Shown piece by piece: positions 32,911 to 42,324 of a stretch of 64,000 nt of DNA (its first letter is position 1; each line of letters begins with the position of its first letter). The DNA is from Prochlorococcus sp. scB245a_520K10 (GTDB lineage: Bacteria > Cyanobacteriota > Cyanobacteriia > PCC-6307 > Cyanobiaceae). The stretch covers positions 62,001 through 126,000 of the forward strand of contig JFNU01000202.1 of NCBI GenBank assembly GCA_000634515.1, read 5' to 3'. Below the pieces are notes generated by a model. That model was not told the DNA's origin and made no database searches. It saw only the letters and a program-made list of their open reading frames with translations. The position numbers and the translations under genes were made by a program.

Positions 32911-33534
32911 TTGACTTTTAAATTCAAAAGAAAACGTATTTTACTATCTGAAAAAAATAAAAGCTCTAAAGCAATAGGTTATGCTAGAGCTACTCAAAAT
33001 GAATTTAAAAATTTAGAAGAGCAAATAAAAAATTTAAAGGAAGAAGGTTGCAGTTTAGTTTTCTCTGAATTTATAAGTTTAGATGCAGAAGTCAAACCCC
33101 AACTCAATAAAGCTATAAATTACTTAACTAAAGGTGATCAATTAGTAATTACTCAGCTTGATCGAGCATTTAAAAATAAAAAAGAATGTTTGATGACAAT
33201 AAATAAACTTATTAATAAGGATATTAAATTGCGAACTTTGACTGGTTTTTTTGCGGCTAATGAATCCCCAAAAGAGAATTCTTCAATTTTTAAGATTTTA
33301 TATGAATTAGATAATCTAGAAGACAAAAGTTTAGGTGAAAGAAAAAGAGAACAACTTTTACGCAGAAAATTATCTGGAAATAATCTTGGAGGGAGGCCTA
33401 AAATCAGTCCTTTAAAAGAATCTTTAGTAATCAGATTGCGTAATGAGGGATATTCATATAGATCAATCAGATCCCAAACAGGGATTGCATTGTCAACAAT
33501 AAGAAGAGTGATTTTGGAAGGAGAATTAACATAA
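32911..33534 (+). CDS. Serine-recombinase-like protein with altered active site
   Basis: A 207-residue protein with the resolvase/invertase fold: GYARAT at residues 23-28, GDQLVITQLDRAF at 75-87, and a C-terminal helix-turn-helix (GGRPKISPLK, then SIRSQTGIALSTIRRV). In canonical enzymes the first motif is YARVS, with the nucleophilic serine; here that position is Thr28 (codon ACT). Arg26 and Arg85, corresponding to catalytic Arg8 and Arg68 of gamma-delta resolvase, are kept, while the Arg71 position is Lys88. The only standard start before the domain is TTG at 32911, without an obvious ribosome site. It could be a DNA-binding regulator derived from a recombinase. Confidence 0.82.
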   Translation: MTFKFKRKRILLSEKNKSSKAIGYARATQNEFKNLEEQIKNLKEEGCSLVFSEFISLDAEVKPQLNKAINYLTKGDQLVITQLDRAFKNKKECLMTINKLINKDIKLRTLTGFFAANESPKENSSIFKILYELDNLEDKSLGERKREQLLRRKLSGNNLGGRPKISPLKESLVIRLRNEGYSYRSIRSQTGIALSTIRRVILEGELT

Positions 33535-33535
33535 A

Positions 33536-33748
33536 ATGAGAAAGACAGAAATTGAAAATTTAATAAAAGAAAATATTAAAGATACTGCATTGCGTATTTA
33601 TGAATTAGATAATGAAGATAGAAAAAGTTTGTTAGCAGAATATAGAGAATGGATTATGAATGATTTAGATTCTGTAGAAGTAATGATGCTACCTTATGAA
33701 GCCTATACGGACAAATTAGACTCTAATTTCATAGACGATACACTTTAG
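33536..33748 (+). CDS. Small acidic protein of unknown function, coupled to the recombinase-like gene
   Basis: A 70-residue, acidic, probably helical protein (LIKENIKDTALRIYELDNEDRKSLLAEYREWIMNDL in pieces such as ALRIYELDNEDRKSL and LLAEYREWIMNDLDS). No known domain is recognised. A perfect AAGGAG Shine-Dalgarno at 33518-33523 lies 12 bp before its ATG, inside the end of the upstream gene, and only 1 bp separates the two genes. This supports a real, translationally coupled gene. Its stop overlaps that of the convergent serine hydrolase gene by 4 bp. Confidence 0.72.
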   Translation: MRKTEIENLIKENIKDTALRIYELDNEDRKSLLAEYREWIMNDLDSVEVMMLPYEAYTDKLDSNFIDDTL

Positions 33749-34653
33749 TCGTCAATAATATATGTCTTATTAAATTCATATACTTCCTTTGCTATTGATG
33801 GTAAGAAAGAAGTATCTTTGGAATATACTTCCCCATTACAAAAAACGACTAATAAAGTTTGTAGAGATTGACTATTAACCCACCAAGCAGAATCATGTCT
33901 AACTTCGGACATCAAGCCTGCTTTACTCCAAAGATTAATGCTTTCTGGTAATCCCGCACCCAAAAAACCATCTATTTGATTAAGAGAATCGTTTTTAAGA
34001 ACAAATTTATTTAAATTTCTTTTTAAAAAACTTCGCAAATTTAAATCATTTTCTTGATAGTCAATATGAATCATAATTTCCTCCAAAACCCTTGCGACTG
34101 AATCAGAATTCATAGCATTCCTATTTTTATTATCATGTCCATAAAATTCTTTCTCACGACCAAATGGTCCATCATCCCAAGTCTTCTGACAACAATTTAT
34201 ACCAACCAATTCTTCCCAATTTAAATCATGTATCCAATCATTTATTATACTTCTTTGGTATTTCCAATTTTCCCATAGTTCGCCTTCAATACAAGGTCCA
34301 CTTGTTGTTCCAGTAAGTAAATCAATTAAAAAGCTTGTTGCATTATTACTGGAGAAAGACAACATTTTCCTTACAGCATCATTAATTTCATCAGATAATA
34401 ATAAACTTCCTTTTTTAATCCAACTAAATACAGCAAGGCCATAAACCAACTTGACTATGCTGGCAGGGTAGCCCATTTTTTTATTATTAATACCAGTTCC
34501 AAAACCTTTAAATACACTTTTATTTTCACATTTATAATTAATCCAAGTTATCGAAATATCTTCTCTTGAAAAATCTTTATTATAAGAGCATGCTCTCCCT
34601 AAAATATCATTTAAGGCTAGACCCATCTCTTTACTTAAATAGTAAAAGGACAT
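33745..34653 (-). CDS. Beta-lactamase-like serine hydrolase
   Basis: A 302-residue protein of the class A beta-lactamase/penicillin-binding-like serine hydrolase fold. The SxxK motif is at residues 65-68 (PASIVKL), the SxN motif at 102-104 (SSNNAT), and a KTG-like SKAG appears in LWSKAGLMSE near residue 255. There is no signal peptide, so a cytoplasmic location is suggested unless the start is misplaced; an internal ATG at 34626 is an alternative. It is head-to-head with an NlpC/P60 gene with 3 bp between the start codons. A wall-peptide or peptide hydrolase role is inferred; antibiotic resistance is not implied. Confidence 0.82.
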   Translation of the reverse strand: MSFYYLSKEMGLALNDILGRACSYNKDFSREDISITWINYKCENKSVFKGFGTGINNKKMGYPASIVKLVYGLAVFSWIKKGSLLLSDEINDAVRKMLSFSSNNATSFLIDLLTGTTSGPCIEGELWENWKYQRSIINDWIHDLNWEELVGINCCQKTWDDGPFGREKEFYGHDNKNRNAMNSDSVARVLEEIMIHIDYQENDLNLRSFLKRNLNKFVLKNDSLNQIDGFLGAGLPESINLWSKAGLMSEVRHDSAWWVNSQSLQTLLVVFCNGEVYSKDTSFLPSIAKEVYEFNKTYIIDD

Positions 34654-34656
34654 TGT

Positions 34657-35415
34657 ATGGAAAGTTATAAAAATCCTATCTCACTATTTAAACAAACTAA
34701 TTTTTCAAAAACTATTTGGTGGAAATTAAAAGTTAATATTTCTGGATATCAAAATGAAACAGAAAATAAATTAGTTACTGAAATATTTAAAAATAGGATT
34801 TTTAGGGTTATTTATCCAAATATTTATCAAAACAACCATAAATTTTCAAGAATACTAGTTCAACTATATGAAGATGGCTATGTCTGTTGGATAAATTTAG
34901 ATGGATTAATTATTGAGAAATACGTATTAGAAAAACCTGAAAATTCAAAAAAAGAACACTTCTTTATAAAAGATAAAGTTAACTCAATTTTAGAATGGAT
35001 CAAGGATCAATCTGAGTTAAATAATGAATACCTTTGGGGAGGTACATTAGGACCCAATTTTGATTGTTCTGGGTTAATTCAGACTGCTTTTTTAAAGCAT
35101 CAAATTCATATACCTCGAGACTCTTTTCAAATAAAAAGTTTTTGTAAACACATTTTTTATTACAAAGAATCCTATGCGGCTCTACGACCTGGCGATCTTT
35201 TATTTTTTGGAAATGAAGAAAAATGTGATCATATTGGAATATACAAAGGAGAAGGATTGTATTACCATAGCTCTGGAAAAGATTTTGGCAGAAATGGGAT
35301 AGGATTAGATACCCTAAAAAAGTCTAATGACAAAATCTCATTGCATTATAAATCCAAACTTATGTCAGCAGGAAGAGTAGTTAGAAATTATAGATGGGAC
35401 AGAACTTTACGTTAA
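34657..35415 (+). CDS. NlpC/P60-family cysteine peptidase (probable wall peptide hydrolase)
   Basis: A 252-residue protein with an N-terminal SH3-like region (about 30-95, with VQLYEDGYVCWINLDGL) and a C-terminal NlpC/P60 domain. The catalytic Cys137 is in NFDCSGLIQTAF, His192 in CDHIGIYKG and a third polar position at His204 in YYHSSG. RPGDLLFF is the typical strand before the His. The architecture matches cyanobacterial AcnlpC-type gamma-D-Glu-diaminopimelate endopeptidases. No signal peptide is seen. Its start codon lies 3 bp from that of the divergent serine hydrolase. Confidence 0.9.
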   Translation: MESYKNPISLFKQTNFSKTIWWKLKVNISGYQNETENKLVTEIFKNRIFRVIYPNIYQNNHKFSRILVQLYEDGYVCWINLDGLIIEKYVLEKPENSKKEHFFIKDKVNSILEWIKDQSELNNEYLWGGTLGPNFDCSGLIQTAFLKHQIHIPRDSFQIKSFCKHIFYYKESYAALRPGDLLFFGNEEKCDHIGIYKGEGLYYHSSGKDFGRNGIGLDTLKKSNDKISLHYKSKLMSAGRVVRNYRWDRTLR

Positions 35416-35479
35416 TTAATAGGGCTCACCTTTTAATTTTAAATTAAATTTAAATAATACCTATTCTTTTATTTAGGAA

Positions 35480-36079
35480 TTAACCAGCAGTCCAAATATT
35501 TTTAATGATTGGCATTATGGTATCTAAGTGTAATGTCCCAACAAGTAACCAAGCAAAAACAGCTCCTCCACAGCCTCCTAACCAAAATCCACTTGTAAAA
35601 TCAGCCCAACCAGCTCTTGTAAATAAGTCCTTTGGCGGATTATTAACAGTCGCATCTGGAGGTTGAACATTAGGTGCTTTACCAGGTGCATTATATAGAA
35701 CAAAAAGTGCTGTCAAAATATGAACAGCTCCAATAGTAGCGAGAAGTCCAGCTGTTAGAGCAAATTCAGAATTTCTTAATGGGCCAGTCATAGTGAAAGG
35801 TCCGTATAGAAGATATCCAAAAGCTGCTCCAGTTTCTAAACCTCTAAAATTAGGGGAAATACCTTCTCTGTAAAAAGGTAAATTATTTATAAAGGCTTTT
35901 GTAAAATAACCACTATTAACTGGCGTAGCTAAATTACCAACACAAGGATCAGTAACTGTTTTTACTGCCCATTGTTCTGCTACTCCAATATCATTTGGTT
36001 GTACAGAAGTATCTATGTATTTCTCATCAAACTTAATAGAACTTGTTGATTCTGAGAATGATTTTTGAAAGTCGCTCAT
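35480..36079 (-). CDS. psaL: Photosystem I reaction centre subunit XI
   Basis: PSI subunit needed for trimer formation. The 199-residue protein has the stromal N-terminus with [31 protein letters not shown] in parts ([35 protein letters not shown]) and three transmembrane segments, the last ending [19 protein letters not shown]. It lies 27 bp downstream of psaI on the same strand, the common psaI-psaL pair. The N-terminal extension before residue 40 is acidic and serine-rich. Confidence 0.97.
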   Translation of the reverse strand: MSDFQKSFSESTSSIKFDEKYIDTSVQPNDIGVAEQWAVKTVTDPCVGNLATPVNSGYFTKAFINNLPFYREGISPNFRGLETGAAFGYLLYGPFTMTGPLRNSEFALTAGLLATIGAVHILTALFVLYNAPGKAPNVQPPDATVNNPPKDLFTRAGWADFTSGFWLGGCGGAVFAWLLVGTLHLDTIMPIIKNIWTAG

Positions 36080-36106
36080 TTTTTTAATAGTTTTGTGTTT
36101 GATAAT

Positions 36107-36220
36107 TTATTCAGTTGCTGTAATTAATCTTCCAATCAATACGATAAAAACAGCAGGCATTGCTATACCAATTAATGGAACAAAAATTGAGGGTAAAAGA
36201 CTTGGTAAATCAGATGGCAT
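36107..36220 (-). CDS. psaI: Photosystem I reaction centre subunit VIII
   Basis: A 37-residue single-span membrane protein read on the minus strand from ATG at 36218-36220 to TAA at 36107-36109. It begins MPSDLPSLLPSIFVPLIGIA and ends RLITATE. The start and the single hydrophobic span are typical of PsaI, which anchors PsaL to the PSI core. It directly precedes psaL, and the pair is likely cotranscribed. Confidence 0.93.
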   Translation of the reverse strand: MPSDLPSLLPSIFVPLIGIAMPAVFIVLIGRLITATE

Positions 36221-36239
36221 AGTTCTTTAAACATCTTTA

Positions 36240-36271
36240 AACACTTTAGTATTTATCTGCTAAATAGTGTT
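36240..36271. promoter_or_regulatory. Inverted repeat upstream of psaI
   Basis: AACACT (36240-36245) and AGTGTT (36266-36271) form an interrupted inverted repeat whose inner arms TTAG/CTAA also pair, with a two-base bulge. It begins 20 bp before the psaI start codon. It may be a leader hairpin or an operator for psaI-psaL; position is the only functional hint. Confidence 0.4.
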
Positions 36272-36312
36272 AATTTTATTACTGGATGATATAAAAATTA
36301 TTAACTTTTTAC

Positions 36313-36693
36313 ATGATAAAATTTTTCGCGATTGTACTTATTATTTTTATAGGAATATTACTTCTAGTTTTTAAAAAAAGAATCTTTAAAAAGTTTTTAA
36401 ATAAAAGCAATTTATATTCTATTAAATTAAACAAAAATAATAAATTTTCATCTAATAAAAATAGTTTTTTATACAATCACGAAGAAAAAAAGTACTCAGT
36501 ATTTTATAAAAATTCTCAAAGAAATAGAATGTTTAATCTCTTTCAGGGTAATACAGAAAATAAATTAAAGGCGTTAAAAATTGCGGAAGAATTGGCCGAT
36601 AAATCAACATTACCAATTTTACGAAAAGGCTTAAGAGATATTTCTCCTGAAGTCGTTGAAATTTCAGCTTTATTAATAAGAAAGTTTAAGTAA
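36313..36693 (+). CDS. Small membrane-anchored protein with HEAT-like C-terminus
   Basis: A 126-residue protein with one N-terminal transmembrane segment (IKFFAIVLIIFIGILLLVF, residues 2-20), a strongly basic linker rich in Lys, Asn and Ser, and a C-terminal helical part. The latter (ENKLKALKIAEELADKSTLPIL, then LRDISPEVVEISALLIRKF) resembles one or two HEAT-type repeats. No specific function is recognised. It is divergent from psaI-psaL and convergent with the glycosyltransferase (4 bp apart). Confidence 0.65.
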   Translation: MIKFFAIVLIIFIGILLLVFKKRIFKKFLNKSNLYSIKLNKNNKFSSNKNSFLYNHEEKKYSVFYKNSQRNRMFNLFQGNTENKLKALKIAEELADKSTLPILRKGLRDISPEVVEISALLIRKFK

Positions 36694-36697
36694 ATAA

Positions 36698-37660
36698 TCA
36701 ATTTTGCTTAGTACTGCTTATTGATCTAATTCTGTAAATTGGACGACTTTGACTTTCATGATATGTCCTAATTGTAAGTTCGCTCAATAATCCAAAGCTA
36801 AATAATTGAACCCCAGCAATTCCTAATATTAATGCAAACATTAGCAACGGACGATTTCCAATATCCTGACCCATTATTTTTAAAACTATCAAATAAGAAC
36901 TCATCACAAGGCTAATGAAAATACTTATAATTCCAACAAAACCAAATCCATACATTGGTCTTGTTAAAAATTTAGTCATAAACCAAACAGTTAGTAAATC
37001 CATTAAAACTCTAAAAGTTCTATCAATTCCATATTTACTAGATCCATATTGCCTGCTTCTATGATTTACTTTAATTTCTTTGATTCTTGCACCTTCAATA
37101 TTTGCTAAAACGGGCAGAAACCTGTGAAGTTCACCATACAACTTAATATCATCTATTATTTCTTTCTTAAAAGCTTTTAATGAGCAGCCATAGTCATGCA
37201 ACTTCAAACCTGTTACGTGAGCTATTAATTTATTAGCTATTTTTGATGGTATCTTTCTATTAATTAATTTATCTTTTCTATCAAACCTCCACCCACAAAT
37301 CAAATCATACCCATCATTAATTTCTGAAATTAATGTTGGAATATCATTTGGATCATTCTGTAAATCACCATCCAAAGTAATGATAATATCACCTTTAGAA
37401 TTATCAAATCCAGCTGACATTGCTGCAGTTTGCCCATAATTTTTGCGAAGGGAAATTACTGACAATTCCTGAATTTTGAGAGTTAGTTCTTTCAATACTT
37501 GAAAAGTATTATCTTTAGAGCCATCATTGATAACAATCAATTCAAAATTAAATTCATGCAATGACATTACATTTATAACTTCATCCAATAAAAAACCAAT
37601 ACTCTCACTTTCGTTGTAAACAGGGATAATAATAGAAATTAATTGTTTTATATCTGACAT
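36698..37660 (-). CDS. GT2 glycosyltransferase, polyprenyl-phosphate type with two C-terminal spans
   Basis: A 320-residue family-2 glycosyltransferase. It has the GT-A N-terminus ISIIIPVYNESESIGFLLDEV, the nucleotide-sugar motif TLDGDLQNDP (DxD-like), and GYDLICGWRFDRKD. Two transmembrane helices follow in the C-terminal third (about 235-260 and 270-295). This architecture is that of DPM1/GtrB-like enzymes that move a sugar onto a polyprenyl phosphate. The sugar and the acceptor pathway cannot be told. It is downstream of the psaAB terminator and probably has its own promoter. Confidence 0.85.
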   Translation of the reverse strand: MSDIKQLISIIIPVYNESESIGFLLDEVINVMSLHEFNFELIVINDGSKDNTFQVLKELTLKIQELSVISLRKNYGQTAAMSAGFDNSKGDIIITLDGDLQNDPNDIPTLISEINDGYDLICGWRFDRKDKLINRKIPSKIANKLIAHVTGLKLHDYGCSLKAFKKEIIDDIKLYGELHRFLPVLANIEGARIKEIKVNHRSRQYGSSKYGIDRTFRVLMDLLTVWFMTKFLTRPMYGFGFVGIISIFISLVMSSYLIVLKIMGQDIGNRPLLMFALILGIAGVQLFSFGLLSELTIRTYHESQSRPIYRIRSISSTKQN

Positions 37661-37722
37661 TTATATTTGATAATATTTATATAATTTTAACTTAATTTAG
37701 AACATTAAAATTAAACAAAAAA

Positions 37723-37746
37723 AAATCACCACAAATGTGGTGATTT
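37723..37746. terminator. Intrinsic terminator after psaB
   Basis: A near-perfect hairpin: AAATCACCACA (37723-37733) and TGTGGTGATTT (37736-37746) are exact inverted repeats around two bases. On the minus strand it is followed by a long run of T, from the A-tract at 37713-37725, as expected for Rho-independent termination of psaA-psaB. The AT flanks on the other side make it possibly bidirectional. It is the clearest intrinsic terminator in the window. Confidence 0.92.
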
Positions 37747-37764
37747 TAATTATTTAAGAAAAAT

Positions 37765-39993
37765 TTAACCAAACTTACCTGAAGTTGATGCAATAACAAA
37801 TGCACCGAATGTAAGAATGTTTCCAATCGTGAAATGTGCTAGTCCAACTAATCTAGCTTGAACAATTGAGAGTGCAACTGGCTTGTCTCTCCAGCCAACA
37901 AGATTAGCTATTGGAGTACGCTGATGTGCCCAAACTAATGTTTCAATTAATTCTTGCCAGTAACCACGCCATGATATTAGGAACATGAAGCCAGTAGCCC
38001 AAACTAAGTGACCGAATAGGAACATCCAAGCCCAAGGAGATAAAGAGTTTACTCCGAATGGATTATATCCGTTAATAAGTTGAGCAGAGTTTAACCAGAG
38101 ATAATCTCTGAACCAACCCATTAGATAAGTTCCTGATTCATTAAATTGTGCTACATTACCCTGCCATATTGCTAGGTGTTTCCAATGCCAATAGAAAGTT
38201 ACCCATGCAAGTAAATTTAATGCCCAGAACATAGCTAGGTACATAGCATCCCAAGATGAACTATCACAAGTACCTCCACGTCCAGGTCCATCGCAAGGAA
38301 ATGCGTAACCTAAATCTTTCTTATCAGGAATTAGTTTTGTGCCTCTAGCATCAAGTGCACCTTTTATAAGGATTAAAGCGGTTGTATGAAGACCTAGAGC
38401 AATAGCATGGTGAACTAAGAAATCTGCAGGACCGATAGGTAAGAAAGCACTTAATGCATCTTGTCTATTGATCAGATCCATCCAGTAATGATTACCTGGT
38501 AATGAATTAGCAGCGAGACTTGCTGAACTTGTAGGATCAGATAATAGAGCGTTAAAGCCGTACATCATCTTACCTTGAGCAGCTTGAACAAATTGAGCAA
38601 ATACTGGCTCAATTAGAATTTGCTTTTCGGGATTACCAAAAGCTACAACAACATCGTTATGAACATAAATTCCTAGAGTATGGAATCCAAGCAACATTGT
38701 TACCCAACTAAGGTGGCTTATCAAAGCTTCCTTTGTTCCAAGAACTCTCGCTAATACGTTGTCTTTATTTAATTCAGGATCGTAATCTCTTACAAAGAAA
38801 ATGGCTCCATGTGCAAATGCACCAACCATCAAGAACATTGCTATGTACTGATGATGACTATATAAAGCAGATTGTGTAGTGTAGTCCCTGGCAATAAAGG
38901 CGTAAGAGGGAAGTGCACCCATATGTTGAGCTACAAGAGAAGTTGCTACACCAAGAGATGCTAATGCTAGTCCAAGTTGGAAATGTAATGAATTATTTAC
39001 TGTTTCATATATTCCATCATGGTTGATTCCAAAACTACCTTTATGAGGATCATTAGGGTGTCTTGTATTATGAGCTTCTGTAATTTCTTTGAGGCTATGA
39101 CCAATACCAAAAGTATTTCTATACATATGACCAGCAATTACAAAAACTGTTCCAATCGCAATATGGTGATGCGCAATATCGGTAAGCCATAATGCTTCAC
39201 TTTGGGGATGAAGACCACCTAAGAAAGTAAAGATTGCTGTTCCAGCTCCTTCAGCTGTTCCAAATACTTGATCTAAAGAGTCAGGATTTTGGGCATAAGC
39301 TCCCCAGTTTAAAGTAAAGAAAGGAGCTAATCCTGCAGGGTGTGGAAGCACTGTTAACCAGTTATCCCAACCTACGTGCTGTCCTCTTGATTCAGGTATA
39401 GCAACATGAACCAAATGACCTGTCCAAGCGATACTACTAAAACCAAATAAGACAGCTAAATGATGATTTAATCTTGACTCTGCATTTTTAAACCAAGCTA
39501 GAGAAGGTCTGAATTTTGGCTGTAAGTGTAACCAACCTGCAAATAGAGTCCAACAAGCCAAAATACTCATGAAAATTGAAGCTTGGAAGAGTTGCTCATT
39601 AGTTCTCATTCCAATTGTGTACCACCAATGGTAGAGACCTGAGTAAGCTATGTTTACTGGACCACTAGCTCCAGCTTGTGTCATTGCTTCTGTGATACCA
39701 GATCCAAAATGGGGATCCCAAATAGCATGAGCAATGGGACGAACGTGAGTTGGATCAAGTACAAATTGCTCGAAGTTACCTTGCCAAGCAATATGAAATA
39801 AGTTACCAGCTACCCAGAGGGCGATAATTGCTAGGTGACCAAAATGAGTAGAGAAAAGCTTCTGATAAAGCTTTTCTTCGGTCATACCATCATGACTTTC
39901 AAAGTCGTGAGCGGTAGCTATTCCGTACCATATTCGTCGGGTTGTAGGGTCCTGAGCTAGACCCTGGTTAAATGATGGAAATTTTGTTGCCAT
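37765..39993 (-). CDS. psaB: Photosystem I P700 apoprotein A2
   Basis: One of the two large core subunits of PSI, holding P700, the antenna chlorophylls, and half of the FX cluster. The 742-residue protein has eleven transmembrane segments and the FX ligand loop [18 protein letters not shown] (about residue 565). The many His ligands to chlorophyll are visible, for example in [18 protein letters not shown]. It follows psaA by 27 bp, with a strong terminator 18 bp after its stop codon. Confidence 0.99.
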
Positions 39994-40020
39994 TGAATTA
40001 AAAAGGTGAAGTTCAGGTAA

Positions 40021-42324
40021 TTAGCCTAGGCCGAAAAGGCGAGCATGGAAGAAAGCCCATGTGGTAGCAATACCACCAACAAGGAAGTGTGTTACACCTA
40101 CTGCTCTACCCTGAGTTATAGATAGAGCTCTTGGTTGAATGGTTGGAGCAACTTTAAGTTTGTTATGTGCCCAAACAATTGATTCGAATAATTCTTGCCA
40201 ATATCCTCGTCCACTGAAGAGGAACATTAAACTAAATGCCCAAATGAAGTGAGCTCCTAAGAACATCAAACCATACATACTTATGGATTGACCATAACTT
40301 GTTAATACTTGAGAAGCTTGCGCCCAAAGAAAATCTCTTAACCAACCATTAATAGTAATGGAACTTTGTGCGAAATTACCACCAGTAAGTCCCCAAACAT
40401 CACTCTGCATTTTCCAAGAGAAGTGGAAAATAACTATTGATAAACAGTTATACATCCAGAACAGGGCTAAGAACACGTGATCCCATGAAGAAACTTGACA
40501 TGTACCACCTCTTCCAGGACCATCGCAAGGGAATCTAAATCCTAAAGAAGCTTTGTCAGGGATCAACCTTGAACTTCTTGCATAAAGTACCCCTTTGAGA
40601 AGTATCAAAACAGTTACGTGGATTTGGAAAGCATGAATATGATGAATCATTAAATCAGCTGTCCCTAATGGAATTGGAGCTATAGCAACCTTTCCACCAA
40701 CTTCTACTAAACTTCCATTAAAAACTTCACTTAAAGCTTTGTGAGGTAAAGCTTCTGCAGTACCTGCTAAAAGAGAAGTTCCAACGGCAGATGCCTGAAT
40801 ACTCTGTACCCATTGCGCAAAAATTGGTTGAAGTTGGATTGCAGAATCACTAAACATATCTTGGGGTCTACCCAAAGCTCTCATAGTATCGTTGTGAATA
40901 TAAAGTCCAAAACTATGGAATCCTAGCCACATACATACCCAGTTCAAGTGACTGATTAAAGCGTCTCTTGCCTTTAGAATTCTGTCTAATACATTATCAA
41001 TATGTTTTGCTGGATCGTAATCTCTAACCATTGCAATTCCAGCATGCGCTCCTGCTCCTACTATGAACAATCCACCTATCCACATGTGATGTGTAAATAA
41101 TCCAAGAACTGTCATGTAATCAGTAGCTATATATGGATATGGAGGCATCGCATACATGTGATGAGAAACAAGTATGCTTATTGATCCAAGCATTGCTAGG
41201 TTTACCGCAAGCTGAGCATGTCTACTTTCTGCCATGAACTCAAAAAGACCTTGATGACCTTTAGGAGCAGGGAACAATATTGGGTCTCCTTGCTGTGAAT
41301 CTAATATTTCTTTCATACTATGACCAATACCGTAATTGGTTCTATACATATGACCACCAATAATTGCAATTACTCCAAAAGCTAAATGATGATGTGAAAC
41401 ATCAGTCATCCATAAGCTACCTGTCACGGGGTTAAGTCCACCTTTGAAAGTAAGGAAGTCTGAGAAAGCGAACCAATTTAAACTAAAGAAATTACCTGTA
41501 CCACTTGCTAATCCTGGAAATATTTGACCGATAATTTGTGGATCACAGAGTTGATGAGGCATAGGCATATCTGCAATAGTTGCTATTTCTTTGCCATTAA
41601 TTATTAGCGGATTTCCTGCATCAATTGCATCTAAGAGTGCTGCAGTAGGAGCTCCAATATGAATACAATGGCCAGCCCATGCCAATGATCCTAGTCCTAC
41701 TAAACCAGCTATATGGTGATTAAGCATAGACTCTATATCTTGAAACCACTCCATTTTTGGGGCTGCTTTATGATAATGAAAAATTCCAGCATGAAGCATT
41801 AGTGCAGCCATTACTACAGCACCTATTGCCAAAGCCATAAGTTCACTTTCATTAGTTATTCCCCATGCTCGCCACATGTGGAATATTCCTGAACTGATTT
41901 GAATTCCGTTGTAGTTAGCACCAAGATCAGCATTAAGCATTTCTTGACCAACAATTGCCCAAACTTGCTGAGCTCCTGGTTTTACATGAGTTGGATCAGC
42001 TAACCAACCTGAATAATTAGAAAATCTTGCTCCATGGAAAAATGCAGCACTCATCCATATAAAAATGACTGCAAGATGTCCAAAATGAGCTGAAAAGATT
42101 TTTCTTGTTGCTTCTTCAGCATCGCCTGTATGCACATCGAAATCATGTGCGTCAGCATGCAAATTCCAGATCCAAGTTGTAGTTTTTGGACCTTTAGATA
42201 ATTTACTTGACCAGAAACCTGGCTTATCTAATTTGGCAAAATCAATAGGTCTTGGGTCGGCCTTTACAGGATCTTCCAAAACTTTTTTGTTTTTTTCTCC
42301 ACTTTCTGGTGGGCTGATGGTCAT
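40021..42324 (-). CDS. psaA: Photosystem I P700 apoprotein A1
   Basis: The other large PSI core subunit. The 767-residue protein has the FX ligand loop [18 protein letters not shown] (about residue 590), multiple transmembrane segments with chlorophyll-binding histidines such as [20 protein letters not shown] in parts, and the C-terminus ending [14 protein letters not shown]. It is first in the psaA-psaB operon. The 333-bp upstream gap contains tandem inverted repeats close to its start. Confidence 0.99.
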   Translation of the reverse strand: MTISPPESGEKNKKVLEDPVKADPRPIDFAKLDKPGFWSSKLSKGPKTTTWIWNLHADAHDFDVHTGDAEEATRKIFSAHFGHLAVIFIWMSAAFFHGARFSNYSGWLADPTHVKPGAQQVWAIVGQEMLNADLGANYNGIQISSGIFHMWRAWGITNESELMALAIGAVVMAALMLHAGIFHYHKAAPKMEWFQDIESMLNHHIAGLVGLGSLAWAGHCIHIGAPTAALLDAIDAGNPLIINGKEIATIADMPMPHQLCDPQIIGQIFPGLASGTGNFFSLNWFAFSDFLTFKGGLNPVTGSLWMTDVSHHHLAFGVIAIIGGHMYRTNYGIGHSMKEILDSQQGDPILFPAPKGHQGLFEFMAESRHAQLAVNLAMLGSISILVSHHMYAMPPYPYIATDYMTVLGLFTHHMWIGGLFIVGAGAHAGIAMVRDYDPAKHIDNVLDRILKARDALISHLNWVCMWLGFHSFGLYIHNDTMRALGRPQDMFSDSAIQLQPIFAQWVQSIQASAVGTSLLAGTAEALPHKALSEVFNGSLVEVGGKVAIAPIPLGTADLMIHHIHAFQIHVTVLILLKGVLYARSSRLIPDKASLGFRFPCDGPGRGGTCQVSSWDHVFLALFWMYNCLSIVIFHFSWKMQSDVWGLTGGNFAQSSITINGWLRDFLWAQASQVLTSYGQSISMYGLMFLGAHFIWAFSLMFLFSGRGYWQELFESIVWAHNKLKVAPTIQPRALSITQGRAVGVTHFLVGGIATTWAFFHARLFGLG

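Noticed and set aside
32569..35415. Idea that this is a prophage remnant or integrative element
   Set aside because: There is a recombinase-like gene, but no integrase, capsid, replication or packaging genes, no flanking direct repeats that I can find, and no tRNA at the borders. Base composition does not differ visibly from the surroundings.
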